This document shows, one piece after another, positions 26,379 to 33,728 of a DNA stretch of 64,000 bases (position 1 is its first letter; each line of letters begins with the position of its first letter). The position numbers were made by a program, and so were the translations under genes. This DNA comes from a virus: the IMG/VR virus record IMGVR_UViG_3300020198_000006, positions 30,152 through 94,151 of that record. One strand, written 5' to 3'. Under the pieces are notes generated by a model that saw only the letters and a list, made by a program, of their open reading frames with translations, had not been told where the DNA came from and did not search any database.

Positions 26379-26383
26379 CTTTA

Positions 26384-26437
26384 GGACCCTTAGGACTCAT
26401 AATCATTAGGCCCACGGTTCGAGCCCGTGAGGGTCCA
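26384..26437 (+). tRNA. D-arm-less tRNA(CAT)
   Basis: The acceptor GGACCCT/AGGGTCC and T arm CACGG-TTCGAGC-CCGTG are perfect, and the anticodon loop CTCATAA (Met or Ile2 type) is canonical. Total length is 54 bases because positions 8-26, the whole D arm, are absent and the anticodon stem is weakened. The sequence around the junction suggests deletion between short TAG repeats. It is probably non-functional. Confidence 0.5.
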
Positions 26438-26505
26438 CTATGATGACCTATAGTGCAAACCATTTGGTGGGGATTTAAAAAAAATTTAAAAATTTTTTAA
26501 AAAAA

Positions 26506-26537
26506 TTTTGGAATTTGGTTTTTTTCCTTTATCCTTG
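26506..26537 (+). promoter_or_regulatory. Possible promoter of the large structured RNA
   Basis: TTTTGG (26506-26511) and TATCCTTG (26530-26537) with an 18-base spacer resemble the host-type promoter with one mismatch. An A/T-tract region (26473-26508) that could act as an UP-like or bent element precedes it. Confidence 0.35.
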
Positions 26538-26541
26538 TAAA

Positions 26542-27465
26542 AGATTTGAGGATTTAGATATTGAGTCGAGAATCCAAAAAATAAGATTGTTCTTTGAATT
26601 AAGATATTGGGCGGTCTATAGTCCATAAAATAAACCATGAAAGTGGTATAAAGTGACCTATTTGGTTTAAGTAGGTTGCGGCTTCCGCAAGGGAGCTCGA
26701 GTAGACAAACGAGGTATCGTTGAATCTTGAGTACCGAGGGTAACACTGTAGGGAAAGTGGTTTGATGAACGGGGGATGCGGGTCCTTCGTTTGAGGTGGG
26801 AACACCAATAAGAATAACTCGTAAGGTTTATGCAAGAAACACGGTCATCCAACTATGTCATTGCGTAATTCAATATGATGGGAATCTTAAAACCGAAAGG
26901 TATGGTTGTGTACGGGTGGTGCTGTTACAATCCTTGAATTGAATCTGCCAAGGTTTATTTCATGAAGGGGTCCAAAAATATGGAGGTCGGGAGACTTCAG
27001 AGGGTAGTTCAGTATCGTGTTGTCCAAAAGATAACATGGCTGGTTGTCGAGCCGCTACCTTCACCATCCGCGAACCAATACTTTGGTCTAATCAATGTCC
27101 AAAACATTAAATTAAATCAAGGAAAAGCGCTCGTCAGTCGTCGGAAACAGGTGACTACTTAGTAATGATGTGTTCATTGCCGTAGAGGGCTCCAAACCCA
27201 ATACGATTTTTAAGAAAGTTCTCTAATCTCGCAAGGATTAATTGGGGTGGCAACCTCGAAGAGTGATGAGTATTAAGAGAGTATTCGATGACTCAAGGAT
27301 TGGTTAATCTAATTGACCGTCACTGGTTGGTACAACCCAAAAGGTTGTGGATATGAAGGCAAACCATAAACCTTCTAAAGTCAACTACATAAACGTGTAA
27401 TCTCAACGTGTTTTTTATTTTATTGAGAAGCCAACCGCTATATTAAGTCAGAAGAAATTCTGACT
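26542..27465 (+). ncRNA. Large structured non-coding RNA, GOLLD/ROOL-like candidate
   Basis: This ~0.9 kb stretch has no coding frame of substance but many local helices. Examples are TTGCGG-CTT-CCGCAA (near 26677-26691), CC-GAAA-GG (near 26893), GTCA/TGAC around 27135-27155, AATC-TCGCAAG-GATT (near 27225), GGT-GGCA-ACC (near 27245) and ACAACC-CAAAA-GGTTGT (near 27330-27346). Loops of the GNRA type recur. It directly follows the tRNA array and ends in a strong terminator at 27446. Size, phage origin and tRNA adjacency match the published GOLLD class (about 800 bases) better than the shorter ROOL class. I cannot align it to a covariance model here, and the 5' boundary is approximate. Confidence 0.6.
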
Positions 27466-27471
27466 TTTTTT
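27446..27471 (+). terminator. Intrinsic terminator of the large RNA
   Basis: AGTCAGAA (27446-27453) and TTCTGACT (27458-27465) with a GAAA loop, followed by seven T. Confidence 0.9.
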
Positions 27472-27573
27472 ATGTTTTTAACATAAATTTCATTATATTA
27501 TTTTATGAGAATTATTTCCATTGCAAAACAATAATAACATGGATAAAACCAAATAAAAAAGAAAAAGAAAAAA

Positions 27574-27804
27574 ATGAGTAAAAATCTTGAAGAAAAATTA
27601 TTAATCGGATATGAAGAATATTTGAAACTACCAAAAGCAGAGTGTAGTGGTATTAATAAAAAAACGGAATTATATACAAATGGTTGATGTGTATTATTAG
27701 GAAGGTCAATATCACACCCACATCCGCATAGACATTATACATTATTAGAATTTGTATATTGGTGTGGAAAAAATGAATTATTATACAGAAGATTTATACC
27801 ATAA
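27574..27804 (+). pseudogene. Small gene interrupted by an in-frame TGA
   Basis: From the ATG at 27574 the frame reads 37 residues (SKNLEEKLLIGYEEYLKLPK and so on), then TGA at 27685-27687, then continues open for 38 residues (CVLLGRSISHPHPHRHYTLL, VYWCGKNELLYRRFIP) to a TAA at 27802. Both parts look protein-like and in the same frame. It is either a nonsense-mutated gene or a TGA read-through (Trp would give NGWCVLL). Neighbouring genes use TGA as a stop, so general recoding is excluded. Confidence 0.45.
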
Positions 27805-27833
27805 ACCAACCAAATATTAAAGTCATACAAAGT

Positions 27834-27941
27834 ATGAAAATGAAAAATAAACAACAAAAAAAAATAAAATGTCCTCATTGTGGTATTGAGGGTGGTAACA
27901 CTATGGGTAGATGGCATTTTGATAACTGTAAATATAAATAA
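27834..27941 (+). CDS. Tiny zinc-finger protein (HNH-associated type)
   Basis: This 35-residue product is KMKNKQQKKIKCPHCGIEGG, then RWHFDNCKYK: a CPxC plus HxxxC zinc knuckle that I know from the ends of phage HNH homing endonucleases and as free small proteins in T4-like phages. It may be the remnant of a lost endonuclease. The phosphoesterase gene starts eight bases later. Confidence 0.55.
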   Translation: MKMKNKQQKKIKCPHCGIEGGNTMGRWHFDNCKYK

Positions 27942-27948
27942 TAAAATT

Positions 27949-28698
27949 ATGTGTAGAATCGTATGTATATCTGACACGCATGGTCTTCATAAAATAATGG
28001 GTAAATATGGGCGGTTACCTGAAGGTGATGTATTAATTCATGCGGGTGATTGTACAAATGTTGGTAAAGAAAAAGAAATAGAAGATTTTGTTCATTGGTT
28101 TCAAAATCTAAAAGGATTTGATACTAAAATTTTTATTGCCGGTAACCACGATTTTGGTTTTGAAAATTACAATGGTATTAGACATAATGGTGATGCTCCT
28201 TGGTTACACCATTTGTTGAATGAGGAAAATCTCTCACAATCCGATGTTGTTTATTTACACGATTCTGAGTTTATTATTGAATCACCTGAATTTTCAAGAC
28301 CAATAAAATTTTATGGTAGTCCCTGGCAACCTGAATTTTATGATTGGGCATTTAATTTACCGAGGAATGGGTCTGAGTTAGAAAAAAAATGGTCTCAAAT
28401 ACCTGATGAAACAGATGTTCTTATAACTCATTGCCCACCACACACTAAAAGAGATTTTATACCAAATAATCTACAAGTTGGTTGTGAACTTCTAATGTTT
28501 CGCGTGGAACAATTGAAACCATTAGTTCATGTTTTTGGTCATATCCATAATGCACATGGTGCCCAATACAATGAGGATACTATCTTCGTTAACGCCGCGA
28601 TATGTACCGAAAGATATGTTCCATCAAATAAACCGATAATCATCGATTTAAATGAAGTCGATGGTAAAATGATTGCTACATATGTCGAAAATAATTAG
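27949..28698 (+). CDS. Calcineurin-like metallophosphoesterase
   Basis: This 249-residue protein carries all metal-binding blocks in order: SDTHG (D9, H11), HAGDCTN (D34), AGNHDFG, THCPPH and FGHIHNAHG. The family cleaves phosphomonoesters or phosphodiesters, including nucleotides and cyclic nucleotides; the substrate here cannot be read from sequence. The start at 27949 (MCRIVCISDTHG) is chosen because the family begins with this strand. The next gene starts inside its last codons. Confidence 0.88.
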   Translation: MCRIVCISDTHGLHKIMGKYGRLPEGDVLIHAGDCTNVGKEKEIEDFVHWFQNLKGFDTKIFIAGNHDFGFENYNGIRHNGDAPWLHHLLNEENLSQSDVVYLHDSEFIIESPEFSRPIKFYGSPWQPEFYDWAFNLPRNGSELEKKWSQIPDETDVLITHCPPHTKRDFIPNNLQVGCELLMFRVEQLKPLVHVFGHIHNAHGAQYNEDTIFVNAAICTERYVPSNKPIIIDLNEVDGKMIATYVENN

Positions 28699-29359
28699 TC
28701 CTGTAAGTGTTGTTATATCAACCAGAGCCATAGATGAGGTTCACATGAATAAGGTGAAAAAAAGTTTTTCTCACCCTAAAACAGAGATGTTAATTTATGT
28801 AAATAACGGGGATTACTCACTCCCTCAGTTATACAATAAAGGTTTGAGTGAATCAAAACATGACATTGTTGTTTTCATGCACGATGATGTTATTTTTGAA
28901 ACCACCAACATAACGGGTAAACTAAACAAATTATTTAAAAATCATCCTGAACACGGAATTATTGGTTTAGCGGGTACCGATACGTTGGTGACAGGTAAAT
29001 GGTGGGAAAGAACCGACAAAACATATGGTCAGGTTAAACACGAATACAACGGTAGAGTACATAGGAACAATTTTTCAGGAACCTTTGGTGATAGTCTTAA
29101 AGACGTTGTCGCGGTTGATGGTTTATTCATTGCAGTTCACAAACAAAGAATAAAAGAAAAATTTGATGAGGAGTTTCCCGGATTCCATTTTTACGATATA
29201 CCATTCTGCGTTGCTAACTACACAAAAGGTGTTAAAGTCGGTGTAACAACCAAGATTTTAGTTATCCATAAATCAGTAGGTATGTTGAATAAAAAATGGG
29301 AAAAGAACAAATTGTTCTTTGAAGCCAAATATGGTAATTTACTCCCACTAAAAACATAG
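28682..29359 (+). CDS. Glycosyltransferase-like protein (GT-A fold)
   Basis: The 225-residue protein has the GT2-like layout: an N-terminal strand SPVSVVISTR, then LPQLYNKGLSESKHDIVVFM and HDDVIFE, where HDDV is the expected DxD-type metal site. GFHFYDIPFC and AVHKQRIKEKFDEEFPGFH fit the acceptor side. It overlaps the phosphoesterase gene by 17 bases. It probably modifies a glycan or a virion surface; the acceptor is unknown. Confidence 0.7.
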   Translation: MSKIISPVSVVISTRAIDEVHMNKVKKSFSHPKTEMLIYVNNGDYSLPQLYNKGLSESKHDIVVFMHDDVIFETTNITGKLNKLFKNHPEHGIIGLAGTDTLVTGKWWERTDKTYGQVKHEYNGRVHRNNFSGTFGDSLKDVVAVDGLFIAVHKQRIKEKFDEEFPGFHFYDIPFCVANYTKGVKVGVTTKILVIHKSVGMLNKKWEKNKLFFEAKYGNLLPLKT

Positions 29360-29381
29360 TAGTTTTTTCAAATAATAGAAA

Positions 29382-29389
29382 TATTTATT
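29382..29389 (+). promoter_or_regulatory. TATTTATT box
   Basis: Coding-strand octamer 19 bases before the ATG at 29409. Confidence 0.4.
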
Positions 29390-29408
29390 TATATAAAAAC
29401 TATATTAT

Positions 29409-29603
29409 ATGGTAACAATTATTGTAGTATTACTAATTTCAGCTGGAGTAGTATACTTACTAGTTAAGAGTGGTAAACTTAAAGATGACAACGGCAATAA
29501 CATACCTAATGTTGTTGAGAAACCAGTGGTTGATGTCGTTGAAAAAGTTAAAAAAACAGCAAAAAAAGTAACCGCTAAAAAATTAGAAAAAAAAACTAAA
29601 TAA
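29409..29603 (+). CDS. Small membrane protein with basic tail
   Basis: This 64-residue protein has one N-terminal membrane segment (TIIVVLLISAGVVYLLV, residues 3-19), a short linker and a strongly Lys-rich C-terminus (KKTAKKVTAKKLEKKTK). It lies behind a TATTTATT box and just before the tmRNA gene. Function unknown; the plan fits a late membrane-perturbing or packaged small protein. Confidence 0.6.
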   Translation: MVTIIVVLLISAGVVYLLVKSGKLKDDNGNNIPNVVEKPVVDVVEKVKKTAKKVTAKKLEKKTK

Positions 29604-29673
29604 CTTTTTTATCAATCAATATATTGTGGGTTAAAATTTGTTTTTTAACCCTTTTTTATCTATGTTTGTATTC

Positions 29674-29681
29674 TATTTATC
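29674..29681 (+). promoter_or_regulatory. TATTTATC box before tmRNA
   Basis: It ends four bases before the mature tmRNA 5' end at 29686, a spacing that would suit a -10 element if the RNA starts there. Confidence 0.45.
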
Positions 29682-29685
29682 ATAT

Positions 29686-30082
29686 GGGGGTGACAGGCAT
29701 TGATTGGCGTTGATATGGTAAATGGGCACGTAGTCGGATGTCATCTACGACTTAAATCTATGGTGGTAGTTTTTAAACGGCAACGTTTATAACAACATGG
29801 AAGTAGCAGGTCTTCTTGCAACTTCTAAAGTAGCGGCCTAACCAAGTTAGGTTCTACAACGGGTCGACGGACATATAACCCAGGAACAGAAGTCCTTACG
29901 GTGTAACACCACCTCAGAGTGTTGGAGCAAACTTGACGGCTCTTGAAAATCCGGTTATGAACAGGTTTGTTAATAGCTCTGAAAGAAATTAACTATTTGT
30001 TGGTTATGAATAATCAAATAAACGTGTAGTCCATTTATGATATTGCGAACAAGACGCGGGTTCGAATCCCGCCATCTCCACA
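29686..30082 (+). ncRNA. ssrA: tmRNA (ssrA)
   Basis: The tRNA-like ends pair: GGGGGTG (29686-29692) with CATCTCC (30073-30079), allowing wobble. The T arm GCGGG-TTCGAAT-CCCGC is perfect. The mRNA-like part has a frame at 29779-29841 that encodes a tag of about 20 residues, GNVYNNMEVAGLLATSKVAA, followed by TAA and a hairpin. tmRNA rescues stalled ribosomes and marks the products for Clp proteases; the Ala-Ala end is the usual degron. The resume codon (GGC, 29779) is inferred from the frame. The CCA end is not encoded. A terminator follows. Confidence 0.93.
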
Positions 30083-30087
30083 AAAAG

Positions 30088-30113
30088 AAACCCACCTATT
30101 GGTGGGTTTTTTA
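30088..30113 (+). terminator. Intrinsic terminator of tmRNA
   Basis: AAACCCACC (30088-30096) and GGTGGGTTT (30101-30109) with a TATT loop, then T run. Confidence 0.9.
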
Positions 30114-30141
30114 TTTTAAACCTATGGTATCTTATAAACGA

Positions 30142-30235
30142 GCAAAGAGGTCAATTAAGACCCCTTTGCCTAGATGTTGGATACCCCCTTTCGTTTTTTA
30201 GTTTAGTTATCATCTATTGGCGACCAAACCAATAG
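30142..30235. other. Two hairpins in a non-coding gap
   Basis: GCAAAGAGGTC pairs with GACCCCTTTGC (30142-30152 and 30159-30169, one mismatch), and CTATTGG with CCAATAG (30214-30220 and 30229-30235). There is no gene between the tmRNA terminator and 30267. They could be a small RNA, or 3' structures of the convergent operon. Confidence 0.3.
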
Positions 30236-30266
30236 AGTCTACTAATAAATATCAAGAAAGTATCGA

Positions 30267-31220
30267 TTAAGTATATAACCTGGCTAATAATTTTAGACCT
30301 GCTAATGTTAGTACTCCACCCACCAAACCACCCCCTCCATCCAAAAGTCCACCACCTTCCCTACCTTGAGGTTGTCCTTGGACTGGGACGGGATTCTGAG
30401 CAATGTATGAACTCATTTGTGGGTTATCAGCTACTTTTTCTTCTCTAAACTTCTTATCATTTGTCATTTTATCTTCAAGAGCTGATAATGATGGTAACCC
30501 AAAAGTTGACAATAAGTTATTGGCCATGATAAATTTTCTAAATGAGTTTCTTCTATCTTGTCTTGACCAATACCGAAACCACCAATCTTTTACAAGCTCA
30601 CCCGGATTGATACCCTTTCTAGCTGCGTATCTTGTCAATCTTTCACCCTGATAAAAACCTTTAAGTCCTGACCTAAATGATGTTGGTGAAGTAAATGCCG
30701 ATTTTAATGCTCCTATAGGTTTTATTTTGGTTACCGAACTGGTAACAGATTTTGACAATCCTGCGAGACCTTCTTTAAGTCCCGATGCCCATGAAGATTT
30801 TACACCACCTAATTTTTTTATTGTAGTTTGTACACCAGGATGATTCACATATTTTAATGCTTTTTGTAATTCGGCGCCTAATTTTGGATTAGACGCAATC
30901 ACTCTCGCTAAATCATCACCACTTCTATAAATACCTTTACCAAAGGCTTGTAAAGCTTTAATCAATGGTTTAACTGTAATATCCCCAATAACAGGTACAA
31001 GAGCAATTAACATAAGTGCAGCATATAATTTCTCACCTTTTATCAGATAATAAATAATTAAGCCAATATCAGCAATTTCACCAATTACGGGAACAAAACC
31101 CGCCGCCATGAGAAGAGGCTCCACGTAGCGGGCGATGAACGCTAAAATAGCAGCTCCAACGACACCCTCATTGAGTTGTTCTTTTTTATATTCTAATATC
31201 TGTTTTTTTGTTAGTTCCAT
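30267..31220 (-). CDS. Candidate ejected protein with pretoxin-like hydrophobic domain
   Basis: This 317-residue protein starts ELTKKQILEYKKEQLNEGVV; LNE followed by G fits cleavage after residue 18. Two hydrophobic repeats follow: FVPVIGEIADIGLIIYYLIK and LYAALMLIALVPVIGDI. Their PVIGE/PVIGD pattern resembles the pre-toxin hydrophobic domains of polymorphic toxins that insert into membranes. The middle is basic and helical, and the C-terminus is Gly-rich with a final hydrophobic helix. It lies in a cassette with three other proteins of this kind. I infer a virion-internal protein that helps DNA or cargo cross the host envelope. Confidence 0.5.
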   Translation of the reverse strand: MELTKKQILEYKKEQLNEGVVGAAILAFIARYVEPLLMAAGFVPVIGEIADIGLIIYYLIKGEKLYAALMLIALVPVIGDITVKPLIKALQAFGKGIYRSGDDLARVIASNPKLGAELQKALKYVNHPGVQTTIKKLGGVKSSWASGLKEGLAGLSKSVTSSVTKIKPIGALKSAFTSPTSFRSGLKGFYQGERLTRYAARKGINPGELVKDWWFRYWSRQDRRNSFRKFIMANNLLSTFGLPSLSALEDKMTNDKKFREEKVADNPQMSSYIAQNPVPVQGQPQGREGGGLLDGGGGLVGGVLTLAGLKLLARLYT

Positions 31221-31807
31221 TAGTGTATGAATTTACAAACTTTGTCTGATATGGTCTCACCAATATTAGAATCTTTTATTACTTCACCTAAAATGTTTCC
31301 TGCAACTGTTGACGTTATGGGTCTAAACCCAATACTATAATCATCTCTATCAGAACCGATTTCACCCGCCGCAATATATCTTAACATAACAGTTAAAAGA
31401 CCATCAATTAATCGCGGCATACCTTCTTTAGACATACATGTCTCCATACTTTTAAATGGTTTTAATAAATGTAATGGATTGTAACTCGCAAAAAATTGTG
31501 CGGCGGTTGTTGAAAACCCGGCACCCGCCCCAAATACTTCTCTTAGAATAAATCTGATTATATATTCTTTTGCGGAGTTAATTGCGGCGTCTCCCATTAC
31601 CGATTTCCAATCCAATTTCTCCAATTGACCCCTTACATCAATTTCTTCAATTGTGTAACCCTCTTCAATAAGTTTAGATGAAATAGAAAAGATTCGCTCA
31701 ACTCTGAACGAATCGTCTCTAATATCTTCTACTTCAGAAAACGCCTCCTCGAGTTTTTTTTTACGTTCCTCAAGGAGTGTTTTTTTTATCTTGGTTTTTA
31801 ATTCCAT
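31220..31807 (-). CDS. Putative virion-internal protein
   Basis: The 195-residue protein begins with a charged helix ELKTKIKKTLLEERKKKLEE, with LLE followed by E as a possible protease site. Later segments are hydrophobic and Gly-rich (EVFGAGAGFSTTAAQFFASY and GLLTVMLRYIAAGEIG). Its last base is the first base of the next gene, so the operon is tight. No motif is known. Context suggests a packaged partner of the proteins at 30267 and 31810. Confidence 0.5.
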   Translation of the reverse strand: MELKTKIKKTLLEERKKKLEEAFSEVEDIRDDSFRVERIFSISSKLIEEGYTIEEIDVRGQLEKLDWKSVMGDAAINSAKEYIIRFILREVFGAGAGFSTTAAQFFASYNPLHLLKPFKSMETCMSKEGMPRLIDGLLTVMLRYIAAGEIGSDRDDYSIGFRPITSTVAGNILGEVIKDSNIGETISDKVCKFIH

Positions 31808-31809
31808 TT

Positions 31810-33693
31810 TTACTTAATTGGTTCTTGGGTAAGACCCGTAGGTTCATTTGTATCCTCTTCGTTATTTCTTTTAAACACTATCTTATCACCTTTTTTATAA
31901 TCCTTAACTAATCTAGAAAGCCTATATCCCGTTTTTTTCATATGCTCTTCAAGTTTTGCTATTTCTTCTTTTGATAAGTCTGGTCCTTTATAAACAATTC
32001 GTCTACCTTTAAGTCTTCCAACCAACGTTTTATTTCTAACTAATCTAGTATAAACATCTGAAGGTGATTCACCTGTCACTGTTGTGGTTGTACCTGTAGT
32101 AGTTGTACCTGTAGTAGTTGTACCTGTGGTTGGACCTGTTGTACCTGTGGTTGGACCTGTTGTACCCGTAATAGTTGTACCTGTGGTTGGACCTGTTGTA
32201 CCTGTGGTTGGTGCGGGTTCACAATCCTTTATAATTAAGTTGTAGACATCTTCAGATAATCCGGTGGTAAAAAGGTGAATCGACGTTTTATTTCTTCTTG
32301 ACCACGCCTCTAAAGCCTCTCTAGTTCTATTACCAAGGTTACCTGTTTGGTATTTTTCTTCCATACCTAAACACTTCTGTACTTTCTTTATTTTTTCATT
32401 TTTACATCCAAAGAAAAATGGGAAAGAATCACACTCCTTATAGGTAATTGGTGGTTTTATGGGGTCAAGTGGTTTAGGTGGTACAACAGGCACTGGTTTC
32501 TTGTTATCCCAAGTAATAACAATATTTTGTTCTTTTAATAAACCTTCAGATACTTGTTCTGCACCTGCAAGTCCACCACCTACAACGGCAGCAACACCGC
32601 CATCAGATGTACAAGCCCATGTACCTGACATCGCGTTGTCCATAGTCCAAACTCTTTGATTGGGATAGAATTTAAGACCTCCGTGACCTTTTGATTCCTC
32701 ATCAAATTCATTTGTGGTATAAATCATCGGGTCGCCGTTACTTGTAACTCCCCATTCCATACCTTCTAAATTTACAACACAATCGGCCATTACCACTGGT
32801 TCTGGTTCACTATCACCAAATAAGCTTTTTAATATTTCATAAGTACCCCAACCAGCCAATCCATAAAGAATCATATTTTTCCAATTCAATTTTCCTCTTA
32901 TATTCCTTAATTTGTCAAATGATTTGTACCTCTTTATTTTATTAGTGATATTACTAACGGCAGCTTTCAATTTAGCGGGCACTCCTTGAGCTGTTTTTAA
33001 TTTATTTACTTGATTGGCGGCATCTGCAGCGGTTGCAGCATTTGTCTCAAGCCGCTTTACTTCTGGCGCAGCACCTCTTAAAGTTTTTGCTTTATTTAAA
33101 GTTTTTGCTTTATCTGCTGCAACTTGAACCGCTTTTTTAGTACCAACTGCACCACCCTGAGCAGCAGACTTTAACATATCATCAGCAGCTTTACCTTCGA
33201 TACCCCATTGAGCCATTGTCTTTTTAGCCAATTCTAATTTTCTTGGGTCCGCAGGGTTCAACGTACCCTTAGGATATACTTGCTTTGCAATTTCAACGAA
33301 TTTTGGTTCTGCTTGTAAGAAACCCTTTACCCTCTTTGTAAGTTCTGCACTGTTTTTAATTACCATTTTAACTAAATTAGCAGATTCAACTGCAGTTAAT
33401 TTATTTGTATTAATTGCTCTGATAAACTCCTCCGCGGTTTTATACTTGCCGCCGGTTATTTTGCTTAATTCTTGCCATAAAGCCTTTTCTTTTTTAGCTG
33501 CCATACCCAATGATAACGCAATATCCCTGCCCACTTGCGTTACTCGGGATTCATTTACAGGTTGTTCTGTTTCATCGACAGGAATTTCGGGTTGTGATTT
33601 CTCATTTTCATTTAAAGAAATTTCATTCTTTGGTTTAAATGACTCAACCAAATTGATGTACTTTCTTATTAGTTTTGCGTCTTTGTTTTCCAT
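31810..33693 (-). CDS. Large putative virion-internal protein with peptidoglycan-binding-like domain
   Basis: This 627-residue protein has an N-terminal tag region (RKYINLVE, then EISLNE followed by N). A long Lys/Ala helical section, about residues 50-270, contains one hydrophobic segment (MILYGLAGWGTYEIL). It has a small domain with Cys pairs (about 300-400), a peptidoglycan-binding-like helix set (KIKKVQKCLGMEEKYQTGNL, then TREALEAWSRRN, about 440-480), a Thr/Gly repeat linker (about 500-545) and a basic C-terminal domain. The layout, with cell-wall contact, linker and membrane helix, suits an ejected protein. Function is inferred. Confidence 0.5.
   Translation of the reverse strand: MENKDAKLIRKYINLVESFKPKNEISLNENEKSQPEIPVDETEQPVNESRVTQVGRDIALSLGMAAKKEKALWQELSKITGGKYKTAEEFIRAINTNKLTAVESANLVKMVIKNSAELTKRVKGFLQAEPKFVEIAKQVYPKGTLNPADPRKLELAKKTMAQWGIEGKAADDMLKSAAQGGAVGTKKAVQVAADKAKTLNKAKTLRGAAPEVKRLETNAATAADAANQVNKLKTAQGVPAKLKAAVSNITNKIKRYKSFDKLRNIRGKLNWKNMILYGLAGWGTYEILKSLFGDSEPEPVVMADCVVNLEGMEWGVTSNGDPMIYTTNEFDEESKGHGGLKFYPNQRVWTMDNAMSGTWACTSDGGVAAVVGGGLAGAEQVSEGLLKEQNIVITWDNKKPVPVVPPKPLDPIKPPITYKECDSFPFFFGCKNEKIKKVQKCLGMEEKYQTGNLGNRTREALEAWSRRNKTSIHLFTTGLSEDVYNLIIKDCEPAPTTGTTGPTTGTTITGTTGPTTGTTGPTTGTTTTGTTTTGTTTTVTGESPSDVYTRLVRNKTLVGRLKGRRIVYKGPDLSKEEIAKLEEHMKKTGYRLSRLVKDYKKGDKIVFKRNNEEDTNEPTGLTQEPIK
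32080..32215 (-). repeat. Thr/Gly-coding short repeats
   Basis: Tandem degenerate units of ACAACAGGTACAACC type on the coding strand encode TTGTTGPTTG-like linkers in the protein at 31810. The copies differ by third-base changes and one inserted ITG unit. Confidence 0.8.
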
Positions 33694-33728
33694 TTTTTTT
33701 ATTTTTATTTATTGTTATAGGTTTATAA

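Noticed and set aside
26962-27162. Small frames inside the large RNA as protein genes
   Set aside because: They are short, lack start context, have unlikely composition and cross predicted helices.
26542-27465. RNase P RNA, group I/II intron or rRNA as identity of the large RNA
   Set aside because: I see none of the conserved P4-type core words of RNase P, no intron core with flanking exons, and no 16S/23S signature segments; size and tRNA context fit GOLLD/ROOL better.
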